The translations under genes were made by a program, and so were the position numbers. This document shows positions 18,006 through 25,991 of a stretch of DNA of 36,571 nt, one piece after another. Source of the stretch: an uncultured Lachnospiraceae bacterium. GTDB taxonomy: Bacteria; Bacillota; Clostridia; Lachnospirales; Lachnospiraceae. The stretch lies in assembly GCA_947628955.1 (NCBI GenBank), contig CANRBX010000026.1, forward strand, positions 1 through 36,571, given 5' to 3'. The notes beneath the pieces were generated by a model. It searched no databases and was not told the DNA's origin. It saw only the letters and a list, made by a program, of their open reading frames with translations. Position 1 is the stretch's first letter; every line of letters begins with the position of its first letter.

Positions 18006-18839
18006 TCAGCTCTTTACCGCTCCCTCAGTCAGCCCGGTAATAAACTGTTTCTGCATAAATAAGAACAGGATAACCACCGGGAGAGCAGCCAGAACCAGAT
18101 CTGCGAAAACGAGGTTCCAGTTGCTTCCGCCATACATTCCAAAAAACTGGTAAACGGAAAGCGGCAGGGTCCGCTTGACAGGATTATTTAAAAAGTAAAG
18201 CGGAATATTGATCTCGTTCCATATTCCTGTAAAAAGAAGAATCAGCACTGTGATATTGCAGGATTTCAGCAGCGGAAATATAATATAAAAGAAAGTTTTA
18301 AGGGTAGAAGCCCCTTCAATAAATGCAGATTCATCCAGCGTTCTCGGAATACCTTTGATAAAGCCTGTATATAAAAAACAGCTGAACGGGATATTAATAG
18401 CTGTATAAAGAATAATAACATTCGTATATCCGCCGTAAATATTCAGCTCAGTAAACAGGCGTATAGTAGGCATAATCTGCATAGGGATGATCGTTCCCAG
18501 AAAGAAAAAATAATACAGCAGTTTTGAGAGGCGCGTAACCCTTCTGGCAAGAACAAACGCCGCCAGGGAACTTACCAGAATCGTAATGCTTGTCGATACC
18601 GCAGTTATGAGAATACTGTTTTTAAATGCTGACAGTAATTTCCCGTCTTCAAAAACGATCTTATAATTTTCCACCAGCCATTTCTGCGGTAAGGACAGGT
18701 CAAAAGCCGTTACCTCGGTGGAGTTTTTAAACGAGCCAAGCAGCATGATCAAAAGCGGTACAATAATGATCAGCGTCAGCAGCAGCAATACAGCCTCCAG
18801 GCACAGCCGCATCCATTTCTTTTTCGTCCTGCTGCTCAT
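18006..18839 (-). CDS. ABC sugar transporter permease, MalG/LplC type
   Basis: A 277-residue CUT1 permease with six predicted membrane segments. The first is the LEAVLLLLTLIIIVPLLIML stretch. The EAA-type loop reads DESAFIEGASTLKTFFYIIFP. The start ATG at 18839 overlaps the TGA of the upstream permease (ATGA), showing translational coupling; a longer open frame upstream of it lies inside the neighbouring gene and is ignored. It forms the translocation channel with the MalF-type partner. No ATPase gene is in the locus, so a shared MsmK/UgpC-type ATPase encoded elsewhere probably powers it, as is usual in Firmicutes. Confidence 0.92.
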   Translation of the reverse strand: MSSRTKKKWMRLCLEAVLLLLTLIIIVPLLIMLLGSFKNSTEVTAFDLSLPQKWLVENYKIVFEDGKLLSAFKNSILITAVSTSITILVSSLAAFVLARRVTRLSKLLYYFFFLGTIIPMQIMPTIRLFTELNIYGGYTNVIILYTAINIPFSCFLYTGFIKGIPRTLDESAFIEGASTLKTFFYIIFPLLKSCNITVLILLFTGIWNEINIPLYFLNNPVKRTLPLSVYQFFGMYGGSNWNLVFADLVLAALPVVILFLFMQKQFITGLTEGAVKS

Positions 18840-19708
18840 TCTTCTACCTCCCTTTTCCTCATACTGATCAGAACGGGAACACAGATAATTGATACGAACA
18901 CTGTCAATGTTACATTCAGGGCGGTGCCAAGTCCCCACTGGCCCCTCCCGAACTTTGAAAACACTTCCAGCGCAATCACCTGAGACGCATTGCCCGGTCC
19001 TCCGTTCGTAAGCGCATAAGGTTCACTGAACACCTTCAGTCCGCCAATCATACTTAAAAGCATATTGATATTAAAGGCAGGGGCCAGCATCGGAAAGGTG
19101 ATGCTCCGAAAACGCTGAAACGCAGATGCCCCGTCAATCTTGGCCGCCTCGTAATAGGATTGGGAAATTCCCTGGAGGCCTGCCAGATAAACCACCATAT
19201 GGTAGCCGGTCCACTGCCAGATAGAAACTCCCGCTATGGTAAACATGACAATCCGCCTGTCCACCAGCCAGCTCTGCCTGAGAGCGCCCAGACCGATCAT
19301 GGTCAGGAAATCATTCAGAATCCCATTCGGATGAAGAATAGGTACAAATACAAGTCCTATAATAATGGTAGAGATCACGCAGGGCAAAAAGAAGATAACC
19401 CGAAAATAGCCCTGCAGCTTCAATTTTGTATTGACAGCCAGTGCCAGGAGCAGTCCGTTCAGGTTTTTCCCAATGACGACCGTTATGGCATAGACAAAGG
19501 TATTGCGTATCGCCAGTCTGAGTTCGCTGTTCTTAAATATGGATATATAATTCTGGATTCCCACAAAGCTAATACTCTCTTTTCCTATTGTCCAGTCTGT
19601 AAGAGAATAATAGATCCCATAAATACTGGGGGCTACAAAAAAGATTCCGAATATGCAAAGTGCGGGGAACACCAGCCAGTAGCTGTATAAATGTCCGCTT
19701 CGCCGCAA
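18836..19708 (-). CDS. ABC sugar transporter permease, MalF/LplB type
   Basis: A permease of about 290 residues, the first of the pair. The N-terminal membrane segment is LVFPALCIFGIFFVAPSIYG, typical of the LplB/UgpA group. The EAA loop reads YEAAKIDGASAFQRFRSITFP. The start is uncertain: a GTG at 19717 opens the frame but AAAGGG lies directly against it, while the TTG at 19708 has AAAGGGG 8 bases upstream; I use the TTG. It lies between the binding-protein gene, after a strong hairpin, and the MalG-type permease, which it overlaps by 4 bases. Confidence 0.9.
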   Translation of the reverse strand: MRRSGHLYSYWLVFPALCIFGIFFVAPSIYGIYYSLTDWTIGKESISFVGIQNYISIFKNSELRLAIRNTFVYAITVVIGKNLNGLLLALAVNTKLKLQGYFRVIFFLPCVISTIIIGLVFVPILHPNGILNDFLTMIGLGALRQSWLVDRRIVMFTIAGVSIWQWTGYHMVVYLAGLQGISQSYYEAAKIDGASAFQRFRSITFPMLAPAFNINMLLSMIGGLKVFSEPYALTNGGPGNASQVIALEVFSKFGRGQWGLGTALNVTLTVFVSIICVPVLISMRKREVEE

Positions 19709-19743
19709 TAGAGACACCCCTTTCGTTCATTTCAACAGATATG

Positions 19744-19810
19744 ATAAGGCACCGGATACACCCGGGAGCATTCATTTTGAATATGTGTCCCGAACCATCC
19801 GGTGCCTTAT
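19744..19810 (-). repeat. Strong hairpin between binding-protein and permease genes
   Basis: ATAAGGCACCGGAT at 19744-19757 is the exact complement of ATCCGGTGCCTTAT at 19797-19810, a 14-bp perfect stem; CCGGGA and TCCCG inside allow further pairing. No T run follows on the minus strand. It sits 12 bases after the binding-protein stop, the classical place for a stem-loop that stabilises the binding-protein mRNA and lowers permease expression. Confidence 0.75.
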
Positions 19811-19822
19811 TCTGCTCTGCTT

Positions 19823-21121
19823 TTAGAAGTTGTCAAAGCCCTTCGCCTGCATCAGTTCTTCAAAAGTGGTATCCCATGCAGAGAGCACTTCCGCAGGAGT
19901 CTTTGCGTCTGCAAACATATCCTGATAATACACCCAAAGATCATTCAGATCAACTTTCATGTATGCATTCATTTCCAATACAGTTTTGCCTGTTTTGTTG
20001 TATTCCTCATAGAGCCTTCCTTCAAACTCATCAAACTCCGGCTCCTTAGCACCGGTTACATTGGGAACAAAGGAAGCCGCTGCCTGTGCTCTGTCGCACT
20101 GCTCCGGTGTCGCCATAAAGTTCAGGAACAATTTGGCTTCTTCAATGTGCTTGGCATCGTTAGGGATAAAGAACTCTGCATCCAGCTGACTGATGGTCAT
20201 ATATTCTTCTTCCCCTTCGTATACCGGATATGGGAACATATCAAACTTTTTATCCGGATGCGCATTGAGAAGATCCCTTACTGTGGTATTGGAACCGACA
20301 GTCATGGCGTACTCTCCGCTCCCCATCGCTGTAGGGATACTATTATAATCGTCAGATAAGACTGTTTCCTGCATATATCCGTCCTTGAAAAGATTATATG
20401 CCTTCTCCAGACTCTCCTGGAATGCCGGAACCTCGTCCCAACCAATCTCATTATTATTCAGACGGTCCCAGAGATCCGGCTCGTTGGCTGCCACATAATA
20501 ACCCCAAGTCGATGTCGTCCACATCTGGAAAGTCCACACATCCTTGAACGGACCATAAAAAGGAGTAATACCGTCCGCCTTAAGCGTCTCGCACACTGTG
20601 AGAAATTCATCATACGTCCTGGGGATTTCCAGACCTTTTTCCTCAAAAATATCCTTATTGTAAACAACGCCCATGCCGCCTGTCTTTACTTCAAAAGCAA
20701 ATCCATAAATGTTTCCGTCAGGCGCTACAAGAATATCTTTATTGGCCAGATTGTCAACAAATGGTTCATCCGAGAGGTCCACACAATTCTTTACCACTTC
20801 CAGCTCGTTCTCTGCGGAAACCTTGTTGTAACAGATCAGATCCGACGGCTGACCGGATGCCAGTTTTGTCTGCAGGATCGATGTATTCTGTGCATCCGGA
20901 TTCAGAACCAGCTCTACATTGATATAGGGATAGGCTTCCTCGAAAGCAGCAATATTTTCCTCGCTGAACGCATAGGGAATATTATTAACGATTTCCTGGC
21001 TGGCCTCAACAGTAAGCGTTACCTCTTCCTGTGCATCGGCACAAATAGTGAATGCAAACATCGAGGCAGTCATCATAAGTGCCGAGCAAACACTGATTAT
21101 TCTTGTCCATTTTCTTTTCAT
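19823..21121 (-). CDS. Extracellular solute-binding protein, family 1 (plant-glycan oligosaccharide importer)
   Basis: A 432-residue secreted binding protein. Residues 1-30 form a signal peptide (KRK charge, hydrophobic core, ADA before QEEVTLTVEAS); no lipobox is visible. The mature protein begins with the family 1 pattern and contains the helix-rich LNFMATPEQCDRAQAAASF segment common to such proteins. It is the first gene of the transporter unit, with CTCC-complementary GGAG upstream of the ATG and a TATAAT box plus regulator motif before it. Ligand is probably an arabinose- or xylose-containing oligosaccharide, inferred from the GH95, GH127 and GH43 genes downstream. Confidence 0.9.
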   Translation of the reverse strand: MKRKWTRIISVCSALMMTASMFAFTICADAQEEVTLTVEASQEIVNNIPYAFSEENIAAFEEAYPYINVELVLNPDAQNTSILQTKLASGQPSDLICYNKVSAENELEVVKNCVDLSDEPFVDNLANKDILVAPDGNIYGFAFEVKTGGMGVVYNKDIFEEKGLEIPRTYDEFLTVCETLKADGITPFYGPFKDVWTFQMWTTSTWGYYVAANEPDLWDRLNNNEIGWDEVPAFQESLEKAYNLFKDGYMQETVLSDDYNSIPTAMGSGEYAMTVGSNTTVRDLLNAHPDKKFDMFPYPVYEGEEEYMTISQLDAEFFIPNDAKHIEEAKLFLNFMATPEQCDRAQAAASFVPNVTGAKEPEFDEFEGRLYEEYNKTGKTVLEMNAYMKVDLNDLWVYYQDMFADAKTPAEVLSAWDTTFEELMQAKGFDNF

Positions 21122-21212
21122 TCCATTTCTCCTTTCAGATGTGAATAATGCGCAAATTTCTGTTACACTTGTACCCGCGGATTCAATTTATATGCATATA
21201 TTGTACATCCGT

Positions 21213-21265
21213 ATTATATTTTAGTAAATGGAATTAAATGAACGAAGACATTAAGAATTTTGAAC
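21213..21265 (-). promoter_or_regulatory. Promoter region of the transporter unit with shared two-part motif
   Basis: On the minus strand GTTCAAAAT (21265-21257) and ATTCCATTTAC (21234-21224) start 31 bases apart, followed 5 bases later by TATAAT (21218-21213). There is no good -35 hexamer, which fits a promoter needing an activator. The two words recur before the GH95 gene. Confidence 0.6.
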
Positions 21266-21430
21266 CAATTATTTGTGTTTTGTCTGAATTTTACGCGCTT
21301 TTGATCCTGTCTGAAACGACTGTTTTTTATATTTTGTACACCGACAAATCACTGAACGATCAGCCTGCTTTTCCGAAACAGATTTAACACACAGATGAAG
21401 ACTGTGAAAGACAGCTGCCGGCCGGGGATG

Positions 21431-21489
21431 AAAAAAGGGCTGCTCCATACCTGCCGCAGAATACTGCCGGTTCAGGCTGAAGCAGCCCT
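21431..21489 (-). terminator. Rho-independent terminator of the GH112 gene
   Basis: On the minus strand AGGGCTGCT (21489-21481) pairs with AGCAGCCCT (21444-21436), with additional pairing possible in the long loop, and is followed by a run of six T (21436-21431). It lies about 85 bases after the GH112 stop. Confidence 0.8.
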
Positions 21490-21575
21490 GCTGCGGTTAT
21501 ACAAAAGCCAAAAAACTATTGTCCGCACCTTCAAAAATAGAGAAATCCCTCCGGGCGTGGAAACCGCTCCGCGGT

Positions 21576-23735
21576 TCACAAACCATACCAAACAATCTCG
21601 TTTGCCCCAAGCTGCTGTGTGTAGCTGCTCCCGTCGCCCCGGTACACGGTCGTCTCCTGCGGTTCGTAGGTGTTGTTCACGACGCAGAATTTGTGATTTT
21701 CCGGATACGCGTGCACCTCCGCGTTCTCATTCGTGCTGAACCAGCGGTGCAGCTCGCCCTCCGCATGGCAGCTCCAGAGGATTGCCCGGTACAGCAGGCG
21801 GCTGTTCGGGAAGCTGTACGGCAGGCCGCTGATATAGACGCCGCGGCCGGCGCCGAACTCCCGCACCGCGAGCTGCACTTCCTTTTCGCGCTGCACAAGC
21901 ACCGTCGTGCCCTCGAGCGCATACATGCTCTTCCTGCCCTCGCCGAAATCCACTTCGCCTCTCTGGTCTTCCAGGATAAAGTGGTCCGGGTGACAGTCCC
22001 AGTTATATTTGTCATACCCGAGCGTGAAGCCGGTCTCCTTCTCGACGCCGAGCACGTTCGCAAGCTGGATATAACGCCCCTGCGCCTGATGGCCGCTGGG
22101 TTCCCCGACGCCGATGAAACCGCCGCCGCGGTGCACAAATGCCTTTATCATGCCCGTGACCCGGGGATTCTCCCACCAGATGCCGCCCGTGTGGGCCGTA
22201 TCCCCGTCCCCGATATTCAGGAGCACATCGATATCGTCCAGAATCTCCGGACGCTCCAGCAGATCCTCGAAGCTGATAAAAGACACGTCAAACGGCGCGC
22301 CGGACAGATACTCGATGACTCCGGCGTAAGAATAATTCTGCTTCTGGTAGAGCGCATGGTGCACCATGTGCGCGCCCCAGGCCCGCATCTTCCCCCAGCA
22401 GTTCAGCACCGCGACCCTTTTCGCGCAGTACGGCGTCGTCCCCCTGATATTCTCATAAAGCTGGCGGAATTCATTGCAGACCGACTCCACGTAATCCACG
22501 AAATCCGGGAACTGCACCGCCAGCTTCAGATAGCCGCCGTAGCCGATGCGGTCGATCGGGCTGCGCAGGATCGCGCGCCGGGCCGTCACCCAGTTCACCT
22601 TCGCTTCCTTCACCGGATCGCCTCCCTCATAGAACGTGTCCGGGAAAAAGTACGGCAGAAATCTGCCCTCGATATATCGGGCGCCCTTAATATCGCTCAG
22701 CAGCCGCAGCGTTGAGCCGTTGCCGACGCTCCCGACCACCGCATCCAGTCCGATTGTGGCAAATTCCTCCATGAACGGCTCTGTCCCGATCCAGTGATCA
22801 CCGAGGAACATCATGGCCTCCCGCCCCTCTTCGTGCGTGATGTCCACCATCTCGCGGGCAAGCTTCGCAACCTCCCTGCGCTGGAACGCCTGGAAGTCCC
22901 GGTACTCCTTCGACGGAACACGGTACTGCCCGTTGTAATAGCCCTGATCGATAATGTACTCCGGGCGGAACCTGTAGCCGGCCTCGCGCTCGAACTGCTC
23001 CAGAATGTACGGGCTGACCGACGCCGAATATCCGTACCAGTCCACATACTTCTCACGCGCCTGCTCGTCAAAGATCAGCGTAAACTGGTGGAAAAAGGTC
23101 GTGAAGCGCAGCACGTCCACATACGAATGCTCGCGGATGAATCTGCGCAGCCGCTCCATTGTATATTTATGCGTCTTCGGCTGCCGCACGTCGAACGTGA
23201 TCTGATGCTCAACATCCTTCCAGCCGTTTGTCACCGCGTTGTACATGTGCACCGGATCCCACATGATATAGGCCAGAAAACTGACGGTATAGTCGTGGAA
23301 GGGCTCCGCCTCGATGCACACCGTCTTAGCCTCCTCGCTGTAGCTCCAGCGGCCGCACGGTACGGCTTCGCCCGTCGTCCGGTCCATGACCTCCCACCAG
23401 CGCGTGATGTCGTCCCGGCAGTTCGGTGTCAGCATGTCCGCATACAGCCCGCGCATCAGCGGCACCTCCAGCGTTTCGCCCTCCGCCGTATAAAACGGCG
23501 TCATCACATACATCTGCTGAATCTCCTCCGGATGCGCCTTCGCCCACGCGTTGTCCTTGCGCGTCGTGTAATACGTCGCGTAAATCTTCGCGTCGACCCC
23601 TTTCAGCTCCGCCGGAAAATCCGTCCCGTCACAGTCGCGCACCGCGTCCGCGCCCCAGCGCTCCATCAGCTCCAGCGTCTCCGGAACCACATCAATATCG
23701 GTGGGTATCGTCACACGTCCTCTCTTCAGATCCAT
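21576..23735 (-). CDS. gnpA: 1,3-beta-galactosyl-N-acetylhexosamine phosphorylase (GH112)
   Basis: A 719-residue cytoplasmic enzyme that splits galacto-N-biose or lacto-N-biose with phosphate into galactose-1-phosphate and GalNAc or GlcNAc. The N-terminus RGRVTIPTDIDVVPETLELM is typical for the family. The barrel carries Asp313 in FLGDHWIGTEP, which by count matches the general acid I recall for the Bifidobacterium longum enzyme. Length is normal for GH112. Of two nearby ATGs, 23735 has AGGAGG 6 bases upstream; 23741 would touch that site. The gene starts inside the 3' end of the nuclease-like gene (44-base overlap). It has its own terminator. No dedicated transporter is adjacent. Base composition is GC-rich, unlike both flanking blocks. 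Confidence 0.94.
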   Translation of the reverse strand: MDLKRGRVTIPTDIDVVPETLELMERWGADAVRDCDGTDFPAELKGVDAKIYATYYTTRKDNAWAKAHPEEIQQMYVMTPFYTAEGETLEVPLMRGLYADMLTPNCRDDITRWWEVMDRTTGEAVPCGRWSYSEEAKTVCIEAEPFHDYTVSFLAYIMWDPVHMYNAVTNGWKDVEHQITFDVRQPKTHKYTMERLRRFIREHSYVDVLRFTTFFHQFTLIFDEQAREKYVDWYGYSASVSPYILEQFEREAGYRFRPEYIIDQGYYNGQYRVPSKEYRDFQAFQRREVAKLAREMVDITHEEGREAMMFLGDHWIGTEPFMEEFATIGLDAVVGSVGNGSTLRLLSDIKGARYIEGRFLPYFFPDTFYEGGDPVKEAKVNWVTARRAILRSPIDRIGYGGYLKLAVQFPDFVDYVESVCNEFRQLYENIRGTTPYCAKRVAVLNCWGKMRAWGAHMVHHALYQKQNYSYAGVIEYLSGAPFDVSFISFEDLLERPEILDDIDVLLNIGDGDTAHTGGIWWENPRVTGMIKAFVHRGGGFIGVGEPSGHQAQGRYIQLANVLGVEKETGFTLGYDKYNWDCHPDHFILEDQRGEVDFGEGRKSMYALEGTTVLVQREKEVQLAVREFGAGRGVYISGLPYSFPNSRLLYRAILWSCHAEGELHRWFSTNENAEVHAYPENHKFCVVNNTYEPQETTVYRGDGSSYTQQLGANEIVWYGL

Positions 23736-24237
23736 TGGCATCCTCCTGTTTTATTATCTCCTTCACATATGCATCAGATGAGCTGCCCGACAAATGAGCC
23801 TTCCATCTATTTTCCGTGCTGCGCACTTCCACAATCCTGTCCATCATCCGGATCTTCCTGACCAGCTGCCGGTCCGCCGGCAGCCAGTCCACGCTGTCCA
23901 GGGTCTCATGGGTCAGCCACCGCGCCGCCAGTGTCATTGCAACCTTTTCAGCCACTTCAATATCCAGGCTGTTCCGGCCCTCCACATTAACATTTGTACT
24001 GGATGTTTCCCTTTTCCTGTTGTCCGGGAAAATTCTCCAACGGTTGTTTCCTTCATCTCCCACGCAGTTTTTCACTTCAATAAACGCAAGTGCTTCTTCA
24101 TTTGCAGAAATAAAATCTACGCCCCTGGATCCCGGAAGTGCATTGAACGATGTTCTGTAAAATTTCTCATTGTCAAATTTCACTACTCTGCTGTCATCCG
24201 GAAACTCAAATCTCATTCTGCTCTCTTCAAATACCAT
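23692..24237 (-). CDS. Small PD-(D/E)xK nuclease-like protein paired with an ATPase
   Basis: A 181-residue protein I do not recognise as a named family. Residues 38-57 read SRGVDFISANEEALAFIEVK: a buried-strand pattern with Asp41, Glu54 and Lys56 that matches the D-x(n)-ExK core of PD-(D/E)xK nucleases. No signal peptide or membrane segment is seen. The ATG at 24237 lies inside the last codons of the ATPase gene (11-base overlap) with AGGAGG 6 bases upstream, so the pair is translationally coupled. Its last 14 codons overlap the GH112 start. Base composition is AT-rich like the ATPase. It may be the effector of a two-gene defence or repair system; function is an inference. A non-catalytic partner is possible. 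Confidence 0.75.
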   Translation of the reverse strand: MVFEESRMRFEFPDDSRVVKFDNEKFYRTSFNALPGSRGVDFISANEEALAFIEVKNCVGDEGNNRWRIFPDNRKRETSSTNVNVEGRNSLDIEVAEKVAMTLAARWLTHETLDSVDWLPADRQLVRKIRMMDRIVEVRSTENRWKAHLSGSSSDAYVKEIIKQEDANGSEERTCDDTHRY

Positions 24238-25291
24238 AAATTACCTCCTGCTCCCTTTCATACATTGCGTCAAATTCCTGCATGATCGCATTGTGCACCA
24301 GCTCTGAAGCAGTCTGTTTCATTTCATATTTTAATCTGCCCGATTCTTCATCGTGATAAAGTGACATAAACCTGATATCCAGTTTATCCGGATTTAATTC
24401 AGGATAAGCTGTCAGCATATTAAATTCCTGCTGTACAAAATAATCATGGGTCGTCACAAAAATCTGCACGCCCATTCTGGCAAGCGCTGCCATCGCCTGG
24501 ACAATCGGGCGGATCATTTTCGGATTCATGTTTGTCTCCGGTTCATCCCAGAAGAGAACCGTATCCTTGTTTAAACTTCCCGACCGGATCATATAAATAA
24601 TCATCGCAAGCTTCCGATAGCCATCTGAAACGAGGCCCATTTCAAATTCTCCCTCACCCTTCACCCTGAGGTAGAATTTTCTGTCTTTCTGAATAATCTG
24701 ACCCTTCATAATTTTTTCAAAACTGCCCAACACCTCATTTTGTTCCTGTGTATTCGGTCCTTTAGAGAGCGGACGGTCCAGAAGCTTGCTCAGGTCGTAA
24801 TACATTTCATCAAAATCAATATGATAATTCTCATAGAGCGCTGCAAAATGTTCCGTATTGGAAATCATTTCTTTTGTCGGAATATAAATTGTATCAAATT
24901 TCATGTTGAGAGGCAGCCCCTCTATTCCGACATCTGCGTGATTTTCCTGACGGTTTCCAAACCCTATGGAAATCTTCTGGTTCTTTTCCATAACAATGCT
25001 GAAATCGGTCCGGCTGCTTCCCCGGGTTCTGCTCACCAGCCTTCCGATTTTCTTTTCAGCCGGACGGAAAACTCCCTGCAGTTTTTCTACAAACAGTCTT
25101 TCTGCCGATTCTTTTGTGTCCATCATCTGATAACCTGTGCTGACAGGCTTCAGTATGGAATACATCACTTTTAGCAGAGTAGTTTTTCCCGTACTGTTTT
25201 CGCCGCAGATTACATTAATATTAGGCGACCAGTCAATCTCTGTCTCTTCAAACAGCATAAAATCTTTCAGGTTTAATCTGCAAATCTTCAT
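24227..25291 (-). CDS. AAA/ABC-type ATPase of the SMC/OLD-like group (candidate defence ATPase)
   Basis: A 354-residue soluble ATPase. It begins with the RecF/OLD-type strand KICRLNLKDFMLFEETEIDW, then Walker A GENSTGKTT (30-38). A signature-like GLVSDGYRKLAMI (219-231), Walker B DTVLFWDEPETNMNP (243-257) and switch His282 in FVTTHDYF complete the head. The inserted middle (about 60-210) is short and helical, not a long coiled coil as in SMC or Rad50. There is no TOPRIM nuclease domain at the C-terminus; the nuclease-like activity seems to be supplied by the coupled downstream gene. GGAGG lies 7 bases before the ATG. The size and arrangement recall ATPase-effector pairs such as PARIS or Septu, but neither partner family is evident. 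Confidence 0.88.
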   Translation of the reverse strand: MKICRLNLKDFMLFEETEIDWSPNINVICGENSTGKTTLLKVMYSILKPVSTGYQMMDTKESAERLFVEKLQGVFRPAEKKIGRLVSRTRGSSRTDFSIVMEKNQKISIGFGNRQENHADVGIEGLPLNMKFDTIYIPTKEMISNTEHFAALYENYHIDFDEMYYDLSKLLDRPLSKGPNTQEQNEVLGSFEKIMKGQIIQKDRKFYLRVKGEGEFEMGLVSDGYRKLAMIIYMIRSGSLNKDTVLFWDEPETNMNPKMIRPIVQAMAALARMGVQIFVTTHDYFVQQEFNMLTAYPELNPDKLDIRFMSLYHDEESGRLKYEMKQTASELVHNAIMQEFDAMYEREQEVIYGI

Positions 25292-25424
25292 CCTTATGCC
25301 TCCGCTTATTCAAAACAATTCCCGCTCTGATCATCTTTCAGATATCATTTTTCCATATCTTACTTGTTTTAAACATGCAGCGCTATGGAATAACAGAGCA
25401 TTTTTTCGGCGTTGTTCAGGTGTA

Positions 25425-25961
25425 TCACCCAAGCCTCTTCCCCCACTCCCGCAGCATCTTCCTTCTCTCCCGGTAGTCCGGCAGCACCTCTCCCACGATG
25501 CTCCAGAACCGCTCGGAGTGGTTCATCTCACGGCGGTGCGCCAGCTCATGTACGACCACGTAATCCAGCACTTCAGGGGGCATCAGAACGAGCTTCCAGT
25601 TGAAGTTCAGGTTGCCCCTGCTGCTGCAGCTGCCCCAGCGCGTCTTCTGCTCGCGGATCGTGATCCTGCCGTAGGAGACGCCCATCTGCGCCGCATAATA
25701 CGCAGCACGCCGGGGGATACAGACCTTCGCGGCCTGTATCCCCTCCCTGCGTTCCTGTTCCGTGATCATTTTTTTATCCTTTTGAATCTCTTCCAGCTGC
25801 TCCCGCTTCTGCGTGATCCACAAGCGGTGGCGTTCCACAAATGCGTCAATGTCCTTCTGAGGCATCCTCCGCGGCGCGCGCACGACAAGCGTGCCGTCTG
25901 CCTTCAGCTGCAGAGAGATCGTCCTGCGCGCCGAGCGGATCAATGTATATTCGGTGTTCAC
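25425..25961 (-). CDS. YgjP/SprT-like zinc metallopeptidase (DUF45 family)
   Basis: A 178-residue cytoplasmic protein with the zinc site HELAH (138-142) followed by His148 in MNHSERFW, and the family block TRWGSCSSRGNLNFNWKL just before it. Full length for the family. The start is a GTG at 25961 with AAGGGA 8 bases upstream. The gene follows the aldo/keto reductase by 30 bases on the same strand and is probably its co-transcribed partner. The physiological substrate of this family is not known. Confidence 0.9.
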   Translation of the reverse strand: MNTEYTLIRSARRTISLQLKADGTLVVRAPRRMPQKDIDAFVERHRLWITQKREQLEEIQKDKKMITEQERREGIQAAKVCIPRRAAYYAAQMGVSYGRITIREQKTRWGSCSSRGNLNFNWKLVLMPPEVLDYVVVHELAHRREMNHSERFWSIVGEVLPDYRERRKMLREWGKRLG

Positions 25962-25991
25962 TGTCCCAATCCCTTCCCGGATCTTCGGTTT

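Larger units (their letters stand above)
21122..21575. other. 454-base gap upstream of the glycan locus
   Basis: No gene is supported here. The half next to the binding-protein gene (21122-21330) is AT-rich and holds its promoter and regulator motif. The other half holds the terminator of the GH112 gene at 21431-21489. A sharp composition change from AT-rich to GC-rich occurs at about 21400, marking the edge of the glycan locus. Confidence 0.6.

Noticed and set aside
21519..22715. 398-codon open frame on the plus strand
   Set aside because: It is antisense to the GH112 gene, which has family-wide conserved motifs and correct length.
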